Origin: Miscanthus floridulus
Taxonomy: Eukaryota; Streptophyta; Magnoliopsida; Poales; Poaceae
DNA: 64,000 nucleotides
Direction: 5' to 3'
Assembly: GCF_019320115.1 (NCBI RefSeq)
Contig: NC_089598.1
Span: 30,895,983 to 30,959,982 of the forward strand
The notes below the pieces were generated by a model. It was not told the DNA's origin. It made no database searches and saw only the letters and a list, made by a program, of their open reading frames with translations. The position numbers and the translations under genes were made by a program. This document shows, piece by piece, positions 25,003 to 37,600 of the stretch (its first letter is position 1; every line of letters starts with the position of its first letter).

Positions 25003-25467
25003 TGTTGGCCTAGGTCTATCTCCAGGACCAATATCTACTTCTAATTCATTGGCCGACGTGAAGCCTTGTCCTAGTTTGCCATCTGCACCATCTATCGGAT
25101 TATCCATTAATACAAATTCTGGAAGCCGACTGCTTAGATCGGCTGTTGGTCGTTCGCTACTGACTTTGAATCCTGACGGCAATAGAAGAGCCATTTGGAT
25201 ATCAGCCGATGGTTGCTTTCTATCGGCTGTTTGTTTGATACGCCATACTTGAGGTTTGTCAGATGCCTGGGCCTGTTCCATTTCTTTATTCCTTAGGCAT
25301 TGCACCCCTCTTTTCTGGCTTCTTGTTAAACCTCCTGGGCACCACTGTTTTTCTTGCCACACATGCCTTCTTTCATTGTCTTCTTTTTCATGATCAGCCC
25401 AATCTTGATCAATGACTCTTTTTCCAAGCCGATCATGAACACTTTTATTTTTTAAACGCCGATCCAT
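25003..25467 (-). pseudogene. Element 2 gag-RT linker without protease
   Basis: The frame contains QWCPGGLTRSQKRGVQCLRN, which in related elements stands at the end of gag, and ends DIGPGDRPRPT, which in relatives leads into RT. The D[ST]G[AS] or DGG protease motif expected between them is absent, so protease seems to have been deleted from this copy. Confidence 0.6.
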
Positions 25468-25743
25468 GCTATCATGATGGCATGTATCTTGAGCATGGAT
25501 GGATCGGCGGTTGGTCTGAGACTGCCTATACTCCTAATATCGATCACTGCATTCCGGATAGTCATGCCTGGTAGGCAACTTCAAACCTTCATTCCAGCAA
25601 TGTCTAAAGAAAGGACAATTCCAATGTAGTTCAGCTTGTTCCCTTTCATGCCTTTCTTCTTTCAGTTGATGCTAGTACGCTTGATCTTTTAACCAACACT
25701 GATAATCCTTTTCTTTCTACCGCTGCCATTTATTCAATAGAAT

Positions 25744-27821
25744 CTAAGATGTGACCCGTGGCTTTGTCGTCTCTGCTTTCGATGTGTCCCCCTGCTCGGT
25801 ATGCCGCCTTCTAATCTCTCTGTACTCGTCAGCCGATATTTGCATATTGGGATCAACTGTTCTAGCTTCTTTTGATTTGGTCAATGTTAAGATGTTGGTT
25901 TTTCCTTTAAACAGCCTGGCATCGACCATGTTCTGTTCTCTTAGGAAAGGATTATCGTCGACTTTCATCTTTCGAGGTGTATCGAATTTGAGCCTCCCTT
26001 GCTGAATAGCTCTCTGTATATGCTGCCTAAAGATTCTGCATTCATTAGCGGAATGAGAAGTAGCGTTATGGAATTTGCAAAACTTCTTATTCTTCAACTG
26101 ATCTGGGGGCCACATAATATGACCATCAGGCAATTTGATCTGGCCTTTCTCAAGCAAGAAATCGAAGAGCTTGTCTGATTTGGTGACATCGAAATCGTAG
26201 CTTTCCTCGACTCCTCTTCCCCAAGGATTTGGCACCGTTACTGTTTTCTTGCCCCAGTTCCATTTAGCTGCAGTAACCTCTTCTTCTTCATCCTCATAGC
26301 CATCATCAAATGAGTATGGATCATAAGCTTCGGCTACTGAGGTACTCTTTTGGAATCGGGTATCTCTGTGTATGCTCTGGAATTAGCTATTAAGCGCTGT
26401 TACTCGTTGAGCCAATTGACCCAAGTTGTCAAAATCTTGTCCCAGCAGCTTCTCTTTCCACATAGGCAACATTCCTTGAACAGCTAAAGCAGCTAGTTGA
26501 TCGTCGGCCAAGTTTAAGGAGAAGCACAAGTTCCTGGTTTCTCGAAACCTCTGAAGAAATTCGGTGCCTGATTCATTAGTCTTCTGTCTCATGGTTGTCA
26601 GATCAGTAATCTTCTTTTCTCCGGTCCCAGTGTAAAAATATGTATGAAACCTCTTCTCCAGGTCAGCCTAGTTGGCGATGGAATTGACTGGCAACGATGA
26701 AAACCAAGTGAAGGCTGGCCCCGATAAGGATAGAGAGAAGAAGCAAACTCGATGGGCATCTTCAACTGATGCTTCGCCCAATTGTGTAAGATACCGATTG
26801 ACATGTTCTATTGTGCTCGTACTATCTTAGCCAGTGAACTTAGCAAATTTTAGGAGCCTGTAATAAAGGGAAGAGCGACCAAATCATACCATTCTGGATA
26901 TGGGCGTTTGTATGAAAAGGTCAACCCTTTTGGCTTTAGACCGAACTGATTCTTCATCATTTCGGTCACTCTCAGCAGCAACTCATTAGCATTTGAATTC
27001 AGATTTCTCTGCACCTACTGACCCATCTGTGTATTGAAATCCCTTGTGCCTTGGTACCCTGGATTTGGCATCATGTGAATGGTGTTGTAATCCATGCCAT
27101 AGTGATATCCTTGTGGAATCTCTATCTGCTGGGTTCTTTGCTGGCTTGCTGCTTGAAGTCTCTGATTGTAGACATAAGGATCTATATCCCTATGGATCTT
27201 TTGAACTGATGGTACTATTTTTTGAGCCGACGATGGTATGTGGCCTGACGTGCCAAAATTGATCACCTGGTTCTGATTTTGCCCCATCGGCTGTTGCACA
27301 TGCTGTATCGATGGTCCAAGATTGTGCCGTGTCTGATTTACAGTAGTCCCTTGAGCCTATTTAGATAAACCTTGAATTGTTTGGACATTACCACTGTCAG
27401 CTGGTGCTGCTTCTTGATGGCTGGTACCGACTTGATTAGTTGCTTGGGTTGATGAATCTAGAATATTGTAATAAGCCGGTCCGCCTTGACCAACCGGAAC
27501 TCCGTGAATTGCTTCTTTCATGGCATTGTGGAATATGTCTATGAAAGTTTCATTGTGGCTTGATACGGCGTCACGCACAGATTTGTCTACAATTTCCTTA
27601 AAGAAACGTCTATCTTCATCTTCAGTTGTATCTGTTTGCCCGTGTAACAGAACTCTTGGTAGTGGAAATTTCTGAACGATTGTGTTGTCACATGTTTTGG
27701 TGTAGGACAACAGACACTTGTTCTGAAATTCTTCGATAGCTTTGCTGATGATATCCTTATCTCCATCAGGTAGGTCTTCATAATGCAGCATAAGGATGTC
27801 ATTGTTGTTGTAAACTACCAT
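25744..27821 (-). pseudogene. Element 2 gag, broken into several frames
   Basis: The N-terminal block (27357-27821) starts MVVYNNNDILMLHYEDLPDG. The capsid part includes MRQKTNESGTEFLQRFRETRN (26383-26592), the usual Gypsy gag motif, and ends in 25744-26235 with a zinc-binding-like CKFHNATSHSANEC. The frames are separated by stops near 27355, 27010, 26600 and 26380. Gag would form the virus-like particle; this copy cannot make the whole protein. Confidence 0.75.
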
Positions 27822-28389
27822 GACGATTGTGGTGTCCCACCGAGCGTGCTAGAAACGTGTGTCGACATAGAATTTTGTCCCGTGCCGAGGACACACGCAG
27901 CAAGCCAGAAGGGTCTACTCGATGGAGCAGATCCGCCTAGCTTCAACACAGGGGTGGTCGATCCTACACAATCCTCCCAAGACGTGCCAGTCAATTTGAC
28001 CCTGCAATTGACAAGGAGAGAAAGTTCATCAGTAATTAAGGGCAGAACTTGCTGGTGTTGCCAGACAGCCCCGAATGTGCGGCTCTAAGAGCCGATATGA
28101 AAGGAAATCGACTAAACAGCCGATTCCAGCATATTCGTGAAGATGAATCAGTTAAAGCTCATGGGGTTGTACAAGAAGAATCGGTTATCATTCAGTATAA
28201 ACATCATTACATGAGCAATTATTAATCAATGGCAATAAGATATCAATGATGAATGGTCTATGACATGCCAATTATTATGAGTAACCGAACTTCTTTTCAT
28301 ATAAAGAAACAATTCAACATCACTTGACTATTTGATAAAGATAAATCTAATGAACATGATAGATCTCATCTACCGCTATAACTAGTGGG

Positions 28390-29073
28390 GCATGAGGCAG
28401 AATCATGCAGGTCATAGAAACAACAATAAACTCGACGACCTTAACTCATTACTAATATCAGTGGGGCATGAGGCAGAATCATGCAGGCTGTAATACAATA
28501 ATAAGATCATGGGGCTAACACATCTTTCGATTTGTCTTTACTTCAACGGTCTCACGATGCGAACTGCTCGTGAAGGCACTCGATATCGGCTAAAACAGTC
28601 GATTCAGGCATAGCGCATAGTTGGAGTCATGCCTTGTTGAAAATAGACCTACCAAGTGACGATCCCCACTCCACGGTGCTAATAGTGGGGTGTGAGGCAG
28701 AATCACATAGGTCATGATAACGGACCATGGAACGGTTTTCGCTAGCTAATAAATCTGCTCAAGACGCAACACGCTACAACCGCACGCTATGCATGATCAA
28801 GATTGAAATAAAATAGCTGATAAAGCATAATTCATCGTTTAACATGTAGATTAGATCAATTCAGATTAACAAACGATGAACTAGATAAAATATAAGGCCG
28901 ATCTAAATCAATCCCAATCGGGCAGAGTGATATTGCTGTAATTTAGATAAATAATGAAAGCAATAAGCAATATCGTTAACTTAATGAATCTACCAGAGAC
29001 TGCCATTCTAAGGTAGAGCCGATAACTTGACCTTGGTCTAATTCAAGCAGTGGGGTGTGAGGCAGAATCACAT
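28390..29073 (-). repeat. Four dispersed GGCAGAA-loop hairpins in element 2 right LTR
   Basis: Copies at 28390-28408, 28466-28484 (both GCATGA/TCATGC) and 28690-28708, 29055-29073 (both GTGTGA/TCACAT). With the TATA box at 29348-29355 all four would be inside the transcribed leader of the element RNA. Confidence 0.75.
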
Positions 29074-29347
29074 AGGCCATACTTGAATTAGGCAAGAGTC
29101 GATAACTAGTTTATACTAGAGCCACAGTGGAGGTCGACCGGATCGATGCAGCCATACGAATAGAGGTATAAGCCATGATGGTACTCACAACAAGCAGTGG
29201 AGGTTGACTGGATTGATGTAGCCATACTTGCCAAAGAACTCACCGAGATCTACTCTACTCCTACTCCTAAGGGGTGGCCAGAGCCGAAAAAAGTAATTAA
29301 CTTGTATTGATTGATTGGATGTCTTTTTTACAATAGCCGGGGTTCGG

Positions 29348-29355
29348 TATTTATA
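29348..29355 (-). promoter_or_regulatory. TATA box of element 2
   Basis: TATAAATA on the - strand in the 5' LTR, present also at 19749-19756 in the other LTR. The expected transcription start is about 30 bases further left. Confidence 0.6.
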
Positions 29356-29682
29356 CCCGGAGCCTAAACATGGATCCTACTTGATCATGATTCGTTACAA
29401 TCTTGGGTATAAAGAAAACATTCCTAATTTAAGGTAACTTGGACTCTAATCTTTCCCTTTTTGTAGAGTCCACCTCGTTCCGTCCTGGCGCTGATTGTAG
29501 CCTCTGTCCTTATCTGTCGGCGCTATCCGAAGAAAGCCGATTCCAGTTCCTGCATTTGAATCAACTGGTTCCAATCTGCACACAATTGATCCTTTGATGG
29601 CCTTGGGAGCTTCTGAGTCCCTGTAACTCTCTTTCCAAATTTCGGTGTAAACAAAAGCCAAAGTTGGTTGTCATCAATTACC

Positions 29683-29695
29683 AAAAAGGAGAAGA
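29683..29695 (+). other. Sirevirus polypurine tract
   Basis: AAAAAGGAGAAGA directly before the LTR start TGAAAGTGC at 29697. Confidence 0.7.
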
Positions 29696-29696
29696 T

Positions 29697-31023
29697 TGAA
29701 AGTGCATTTGCCCCCTATGTGGGTTTTGATGTATTGATGACATCCAAATTAGGGACTAATGAGATCTTAATGAGATATATTGCCGCTTTAGTCCCATGAA
29801 AGTTTCAAAGAGTTGATTTAAGATGAAATGATATTCCTCAATTCTTCAAGTGCAAAAGGCGGATGAACCTAAAGCGCTCTTCAAAGCATTTTTATTCTAT
29901 TTTGGGTTTAGGTATGCCGTACTATAAAGAGGGATGCAAGTTTAGGTGGTCTGAGGAAGATAGAGTGCTCAAGCATAAAAATAAAATCTAAAGAGAGACA
30001 CAAAATCACCTCACGAAGACTTAGATATAGTTTATAGACTTTTGGTAGCTAGAAGTCCCAACGTGAGCTAGGAGTTCGGGTAATTGGAAGTCCCGACATT
30101 CGGTGCTGGAAGTCTCGGCGCTTGTTGACTTAGCCGCCAGCCCACTTGTGCACCTTCATCCGTCGGAAGTCTCGATGGGAGTCAGGAGTTTCAGGTGCTG
30201 GAAGTCCCGGCTCTCGCCGGAAGTTCCGATGCCCTAGGACTTAGCCCCCTAGCTCGGCTGTGCGTTGGGAGTCCTGACAAAAGTCAAAAGTCTTGACTGC
30301 CGAAAGTTCTGGCATTCCACCGGGAGTTCCAGCTCTGGCTGTGTTGACCATCTTTGACTGCGCCTTGAACAGTGTTTTGTAGAAGGGCTAGAAGTTCTGG
30401 CGATCTGTGTTGGAACTTCTGACTCAGATCTGAGCAGTTGGATTTGTCTATGAGTATAAATAGCTCTCTCCTCTCTTCTAACTATGACCACTCATTCATT
30501 GCTCACCAACCTTCATTCAAAACAGCTCCCAAGCATTCAAGGCACCCCTCTCCTCTCCCGTTTGCTCCAATCTTTGATTCCCATAGGGTTTTGAGTGAAA
30601 GGAGAGTGGATTGAGTGAGAGAATCACTTTAGCAAGCTTGAGCACTTGATTTCTTTGTCAAGCCAGTTGGATTTGCATCTATTACTCTTGGGTTCTTGGA
30701 ACCCTAGCTAGCTAGGCGTCGCCCAAGAGCTTCTATCTTGTGGAAGAGCCTTGGTAAGTTTGTATTACCCTTCATTTCTTAGTGGAAAGCTCAAGTAACC
30801 TTTGTGGTTGCTTTGAGAGAGGTAAGGAGGTGGAAGAGACTCCGACCTTTGTGGTCACCTCAACAACAAGGATGTAGGAGCTCCTTTGTGGGGTTGCCAA
30901 ACCTCAGAATAAATTCTTGTGTCCCACGTGCTTGTTGTTGTGATTTGTGCTATCATATTTGTTCCTGTTGGTTTGTCTTCCTCCCCAACTCTCCTCTTAG
31001 GGTTTAGACTTGATCTACGAAGT
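29697..31023 (+). repeat. Sirevirus 3' LTR, first part
   Basis: Starts TGAAAG behind the purine tract. It holds many GGAAGTCCCGAC-like copies at 30045-30430 and a + strand TATA box TATAAATA at 30455-30462. It is cut at GAAGT (31019-31023) by element 3 and resumes at 51886, giving about 1.6 kb in total. Confidence 0.85.
30455..30462 (+). promoter_or_regulatory. TATA box of the Sirevirus LTR
   Basis: TATAAATA on the + strand, same direction as the Sirevirus pol. Confidence 0.55.
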
Positions 31024-31629
31024 TATCGTTGTTTCAAACAAACACCAACTAGTAAATTTATAATTATTGTGTGTTAGGCCCGGATGGTGTACTAAACGAC
31101 ACAAGGTTTATACTGGTTTGGGCAGAATGTCCCTATGTCTAGTCTACTGCTGCTCGTGTTATTAGTACCAAAAAAGGTTTGTAGTAGGGGGTACAAATGG
31201 TCGAGAGAGGGACATGTCCCAAGTCTCTGATGGAAAGGTCGAAAGGACGCCAAGAGCTTGGTTGCTGCTTGGCTATGTCTTGTGTGTCAAAAATGATTGG
31301 TCCCTTAGTGGGGTGCCCTGCCCTCCCTTTTATAGACCAAGGAGGGAGCAGGGGTTATAGATGGGAGAAAGAGGAAGAAGCCAAATGTAGAGAAGGTCCT
31401 TCGAAGGAGCTAGGTCTTCCTTTTCCCCTATGCCTACCCTGCTAACATGGCAGACCATGTCAGAGATGGCGTGTTCGCTGATCCTTATAGGTTTGTGCCC
31501 TGGCATCTTTTAGCAAGTGGGTGCGTCCCATCCTACACTAGCGGATGGTGCAGCGTGCTAGAGAGCCGAGCTATGACCCCATGAGGAGTAGATGGGGAAG
31601 TGACCATACGTCTGTCACTGTAGATGATG
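31024..31629 (-). repeat. Element 3 left LTR (3' LTR), outer part
   Basis: Matches 51041-51640. It contains a - strand TATA box CTTTTATA (read in reverse) at 31327-31334. It is interrupted at TGATG (31625-31629) by the nested element and resumes at 38038. Confidence 0.88.
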
Positions 31630-32015
31630 TGTGGCAGAACTGCCTAATCTAATGCCTCCCATGAGCGCTCGTCTTCCATTAGACACTAAGCACTCAAAGG
31701 AGAACACCAAATTACTCAGTTCCGTCGGGTACACCCCAGGGGAGAACCCGAAAATCCATATTTTTCATCAGGATCACAAATGAGAGAATAAAGCTTACAT
31801 CATTCTTAACCATTTCTTACATCACTTAATACAATATCAGAGTATAACATTTATTATTATAACAGCGGAATATAAACATGTGATCAGAATTACAGCGGAA
31901 ATAATTTTTTTATGGCATGATGAAGCATTGATATGTAAACCATGACAACAGATTATGAAACTTTCCTTTATAAAAGCATTTGGTGAGAGTTATAAATAAA
32001 GACTACGATCGCGGC
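31630..32015 (-). repeat. Nested element 4, truncated 3' LTR
   Basis: Aligns to 34651-35037 with scattered substitutions, then similarity ends near GACTACGATC. The remaining 3 kb of the LTR is absent. Confidence 0.75.
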
Positions 32016-33099
32016 ATGAGTATGTGTCCACGTGAGAATGGGAAGCTAAGGGACTCAATACAGACAGCGTTCGTAGGGCACGCAACGAATGACCCAGCAT
32101 ACGTAGCGCGGTCAACTAAACACAGGGCTTGAGACATGACATCCACTCAGACTTTTACAATCACTCCCGACTACCCGAGGCTAACTTTCCTTACTACTCT
32201 TCTTTTTCTTTCCTTTACTCGACCACATCCGTTTTTCATGTAGACTGAGACCATGTCATACTTTCTTCCTCAAAAACCACCTCCTCTTGTTTACTTAGAG
32301 AGAACACTATGTCATCAACCTATTGTGGATTTCCCATTTAAACACCTGAACATTCCCAAGGAAATTATTTGTAGCAAAAGTGGTATGGCAGTGTAACTTG
32401 GTAAAGGTACTTGGCCAACAACCTCGATACCAGCGCGTGTCGAGAAGTGTCCATGTGGCAGCTGTTCCATAGGGGGCCCTCGGTTTCGTCGCGGCACCAT
32501 AAGCTATTAACCAGGCAACTACTACCAACTTACACGCCATGAAGGCGGTGGGGTCATAGACCATAGAATAAGAGGAGTATTGCAAGGGAAAATTCAAACA
32601 ACAAAGGTTCCCTTCATAACAAGGGACAAGGAATTCAAATCCAACGGTGGATTTGATTTAAAGAGATTCAAGTCTTCTGTTGGAACATCCACAATTAGTC
32701 GATACAATGTCCAGAAATTATCCAATCCCGGCTGATCTACTAGTATCTGAATGGCAACTTCTCTTGTAACCCACTTAATATCACCCTGGAAAACTTTAAG
32801 CACGTCTAACGAACTGAGGGTAGATGAATGCAATAAACACAGCGAAATAAATAAAATGCATGTTCCAATGATATTATGTGGATACAACATACAAGCATTC
32901 AAGCTTCCATCCACAACACAGCCTTCACCTACGGTTGGACGATCTCAACTACTATGGATGACAACGATGGCAAGAGTACAGTACCAGAGAACAGTGACGA
33001 AAACACTACTACTACGGGTACAGCATCCCAAGGCAACTAATCTACATCTTCTCGTGGAAATGGCTGAGTGAAAGGAATCAAGGGCTCTTCTTCTGACAC
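32016..33099 (-). other. Nested element 4 internal region, unknown
   Basis: Two - strand frames (32307-32597 and 32594-32914, about 96 and 106 codons) follow each other, with no motif that I can name. Whether they are a remnant of a coding region is not decidable by eye. Confidence 0.35.
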
Positions 33100-33873
33100 T
33101 TACGAGGGTGGAGGTGCTGGCGGCACTGCAACACCGGTTCTTCTTTCTAGCGGGTGGATAGGGATCCCTTCTAAGATCAGGGCATCCTGCCTTTCAGTAG
33201 CCAGCGTCCTCCACTTGGCCCTGGTGACAAGATAGGCCTCACGCAGCTGATGGACATGCCGATCTTCAGCCTCCTTCAGGGCTTCCGACATGGCAGTTTC
33301 CTAGCTTTCAGCAGCTGTAGCACTGGCATGCGCTTCAGCGAGCTGCACCTGGAGCATCCAGGTGAAGATCTCGGCTTCCTTGGCTCGATGGAGGCAAATC
33401 CTCAGTTCTAAGGCTTGCCGGTCATACTGCTCATCCAGAGCAAGCTGGTACGTGGTCAAGTGCACCATGGTAGGACTATCCTCTTGCACATCCCACCCTT
33501 GCAAAGCCTCCATGCGAGACCTCCATGCCCATTGATTCTTGTCCAAAGGTGGAAAGAACCTCATGGGGGTACAGGCAATGGGCTCTTCATAGATCTGACA
33601 GAGGTACCACAAGGCTTTGCGGGCCACAACCTTGTAGGTGTCGATGAAGCTAAACTCGATTGCGGTCACACTCTAGGCTTCAGTGAGGTCGGGGAACTCC
33701 TCACTCTTCCCGATGTAGATGGTAACCTCACACCGCTCGGTGCCATGCTCCTCATACTCACGGCCCTCATACTCGGGATGATCTTTGACTCCGAGCTTTT
33801 GTAGGGTGGCATGCAGGATTCTGGAAAAACCCTCGACATACAGGTAGTAACTTCTAACCTAGGCTCCTGCCAT
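33100..33873 (-). pseudogene. Unrecognised ORF of nested element 4, three in-frame stops
   Basis: One frame runs from an ATG at 33871-33873 to TAA at 33100, about 257 codons, interrupted by TAG at 33859, 33673 and 33301. Between stops the text is protein-like: KLGVKDHPEYEGREYEEHGT, then FIDTYKVVARKALWYLCQIY with MRFFPPLDKNQ, then a charged, alanine-rich part that could form coiled coil (LHRAKEAEIF...EALKEAEDRHVHQLREAY) and a proline-rich end. It has no zinc knuckle and no catalytic motif. By position it could replace gag, but this is inference; I do not recognise the family. Confidence 0.6.
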
Positions 33874-34636
33874 TTCTGGCGGTGGTTGTGAGGAAGGCTG
33901 AGCGAAAAGCTGGCACAAAGGAAAAGCTAAGCGAGCTAAAGTGCACCGAGTGGTGGTACCAATGGCTAAGCTAGGCTCTACTTATAAAGGCGGAGCATTC
34001 AGTGGTCCTGGCGTGGTTCACCAGGGTTCCCACGCGGGATCACTACGACGAATCGACCACTTTCCACGCGTTCAAGGCGAGCAACGTGCGATGCCATTAC
34101 TGACTAGTACAACTACAGGGAAAGGGTCCAACAAGAGCACAGAAAAGGGGGTACGGGGAGACATGGGTCACGACAGGCGTGAACCACGGGCAAACACGGA
34201 GCACGAAGCCACAATGCAGACCTAACTTTAGAACAAAAACAAGCCAGTCGTGCATAATATGACACGCGTGACACCTATGAAGGGCGTATCTAGAAGCAAT
34301 ACGAGCGCTACAATGCACAAACAAGATATGCATGAATGCACGTCCTATACGTCCTTTACTATTGCCAACATATATGGCAACCGTTCTCATATTTTTAGCA
34401 TAGCGTTCTCTCCCTGTAGCTAATCGATACTATGGGACTATGCTCGAGTCAGTGTATCAGCAGAAAAATTTATTAAGCCTACCTAAGTCAGCAGAGTGCC
34501 ATCTATCCTAGGTACATAACGTTAGTAGTAGGGCTACTTATATAACTTTGTAGTTGAATGCCCTAAGTTTTTGCAAAAGTATGTTGTCAAATTTTTAGTT
34601 TTGAAAGGGTTTTTGAAGCTTTATTTCCTCATTTAC

Positions 34637-34648
34637 GCTCTGATACCA
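34637..34648 (-). other. Primer binding site of nested element 4
   Basis: The - strand reads TGGTATCAGAGC, the exact initiator methionine tRNA site, two bases from the LTR edge as in element 1. Confidence 0.85.
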
Positions 34649-34650
34649 CC

Positions 34651-37600
34651 TGTGGTAGAACCGTCTAATCTAATGTCTCCTAGGAGCGCTCGTCTTCCAT
34701 TAGACACTAAGCACCTAAGGGAGAGCACTAAATTACTCGGTTCTATTGGGCACACCCCAGGGGAGAACCCAAAAATCCACATTTTTCATCAGGATCACAA
34801 ATGAGAGAATAAAGCTTGCAACATTCTTGACCATTTCTTACACCACTTTTAATACATTATCAGAGTATAACATTTATTATTATAACAGCAGAATATAAAC
34901 ATATGATCAGAATTACAGCGGAAATGATTATCTATTCATGGCATGATGAAGCATTGATATGTAAACCATGACAACCGATTATGAAACTTTCCTTTATAAA
35001 AGCATTTGGTGAGAGTTATAAATAAAGACTACGATCACAGCGTAAAGGAATCCTCGCTGAGCCCACCAGGAGGTATCCACACATAAGAGTCAGCTCTAGC
35101 ATCCACCTGTCACCTGCAACAGGGGGAATAAAACCCTGAGTACTCAATTGTACTCAGCAAGACTTACCCGACAGGAGGAAGGAAAAGACTCCAAGGATAT
35201 GCAAGGCTATCTGGCTTGTGGGTTTATTGCATTTGCAGGGAGCATTACTAAGCGTGCGTCCTTATATTTAATTTTTATTAATAGCTGCATTGGTTCATTA
35301 ACTAACCATTCTATGTAAGCACCTGTGCTACTTTCAAGCAGGTGGTAAGCAATCAGATTTCCTTTTTCCATCTTTCATCTTTTAATTCTTACTACGGTGC
35401 TAGGCATAAGACAAGCTGTACCGACTCGGCGGTGATTCGTGAACCAAAGTCCCTAGCTGGGTACCCTGAAAACACACGCCTTGCTAGTACCCAAGGCACA
35501 AGCAGGACCAACCCATCACCCTCCTGTCCTAGGGTCCTAGGTCCCTGTCCAAACTGGGACTCCAAGCCCCCGCCTCTGAGTCCTAGACTCAGTGCGGTGC
35601 AAGGACCTCCTCCACCAAAACAAAACCCTCACAGTCGGTCTGGAAAGAGCCAGAACCCACGACAAGAGAGCAACAAGCCTTCCAAGCGCCCATACACAAG
35701 TATGTGCTCAGGATAATAAATCTGTGACTTGCCTCAATGGATTATGCAATGATCGGTCCTTAACCGACACAGATAGGGAAATCAGTGTAACCAAGCTATG
35801 CCCCATGTGCACGGCGACACAACCTCTTACACCCACCAATACCCAAACCATATCCCTGCCCGATCACCATTTTCCTTTCCAATATTTATATATTCCAAGT
35901 GATCATAATACAGTAATATATTTCCTATCTCTCGCGAGTGACAGGCAATCACTCGACTTCTACCAGAGTCCTGTAGCATAGCAATCTACACGATCCTATC
36001 ATACTAGTAAGACTCATAGGATAAAGATATATATATATATATATAGGGTTTCATTCAATTCCTTCAAACTTAATGCACAAATATAATTTAAACTGCAGAA
36101 AAGTAGGGGTTATGCACCGGGGCTTGCCTATGTAAGATATATATTAAAAAGTTAGTATCTGCATCTTCAGATCATCCACCATCCACTGAATAGAAAGCCC
36201 ATCGCATCATCTCCTGGAGAGAATACCCTTACACCATCTTTGAATTCCCAATCATCCTTCAATTGATTCGTTGATCCATCATCGTACCTATATGATATGT
36301 ATTGATGCAAATGCATAGATGTAAATAATCAACGACAGCCAAAATACTTAGAAATCCGATCGTGCCTCACAAGCTAACGAGCTAGTTCTAACGATGACTG
36401 TACTTAGGCTACATATCTATGTTGCCGAATAAGATGCTATTTCCCAACAATTATTTTTATTACATAAACCCAAGTTGTTTCTTCATTTTATTCTATCGAT
36501 TTAATCATTATTCGAAATAGGGCATCATTATCTATCTAGCAAACTAATTATTCTAGGACTACAACAATTACAACGAGTACCTAATATTGCTAGGAACCTA
36601 CTGTAGACATTTCAGATCCAACACTATTACTAATTTACCATAATGATTCCTACAAGTTTACCTTTTCATAATATTAATTATCTCTAATTAATTATATAGC
36701 TTCCAAAAATATTATCAAACTATGAGAACAAAATCTACTAACAGGTAGATCATGATTTTAGGAGACTAACAAAATTGGTTTCGCCATTTTTGGACATCTA
36801 TATAATTTTATATTGATTTTACAAATTTATTCCCCAACTAAATTAGCTAATTGTTTTAGAAATAAAAGGCCAGCGGCCATCAACCAGCCCAGCGGTGGCA
36901 ACCGGCCAGCCCTGCGGGGCAGGCGGCTCAAATGGTGGCCCAGACGCGCAGGCACAAGCGGCCCAGCAACTGCGCGCGTGGCCTGCTAGCCAAGCGCGGC
37001 CTAGCTGCGCGGTAAGGGACGCGGCGGCCCAGGCGCACAGACAACCGGCCCAGGTGCGGGCGGGGCACGCGCGGCCCACAGGGGCGCACGGCCCAGCGCA
37101 CACAGCCAACCCAACTGGGCAAGCCCAGTGTGCGCCGACGGTTTTTGCAAAAATATCCCCAAGTTTCTATCTATTTAGAATGCTACCGTTTCTACTATTC
37201 ATTTGAGTCACATACTTCGCAATAAGAACCCCGTACAATTTTTCTATTCAAATCTTACCCTTCTCCCCTTCCTCAAAACAGAGGAGACACGGGACAGACG
37301 TGACGCAAAGGCGAGCGGCTCCAGCGTGGACGGCGACAGGATGTGCAGCATGACCAGTAGCAGCTGCGGAGGCGAGCAGCTGCGGCTGGCCTGCAGCCTG
37401 GCGGGGAAATGGTAGCCAGCAGCACGAGGGTCGGCCAACTTCCATCATTCAGGGATCGCGCGGTGTGCTCCGGCAATGTTGCAGAGCGATGGGACGATGC
37501 GAGCAACAAAACAAGCACGGCAGTACACGGTAGCAGCAGCCCAGCCAACTTTCGTCCATCAGCGCGCGTGTTGTACTGGCGAGTTAGGCGGGGCGAGTGG

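Larger units (their letters stand above)
18285..29653 (-). mobile_element. Element 2: Ty3/Gypsy Tat-type retrotransposon, defective
   Basis: Starts TGTCGACATAG and ends GTGTAAACA with target duplication AAAGC (18280-18284 and 29654-29658). LTRs are 1770 and 1794 bp; the size difference is mainly about 24 extra bases near 29155 in the right one. gag, RT, RNase H and integrase lie on the - strand from right to left, and an antisense gene lies on the + strand between integrase and the left LTR, an arrangement known for the Tat lineage. The - strand next to the right LTR reads TAGCACGCTCGGTGGGAC, the usual leader of this group. No protease motif, and a deletion inside integrase, make it non-autonomous. 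I recognise nothing in 20055-20957. Confidence 0.92.
27860..29653 (-). repeat. Element 2 right LTR (5' LTR)
   Basis: Same termini as the left LTR, with scattered substitutions and one insertion, so it is clearly older than element 1. Confidence 0.93.

Noticed and set aside
36895..37206. 103-codon Ala/Gln-rich ORF
   Set aside because: Low-complexity translation of repeated GGCCCAG in the LTR island.
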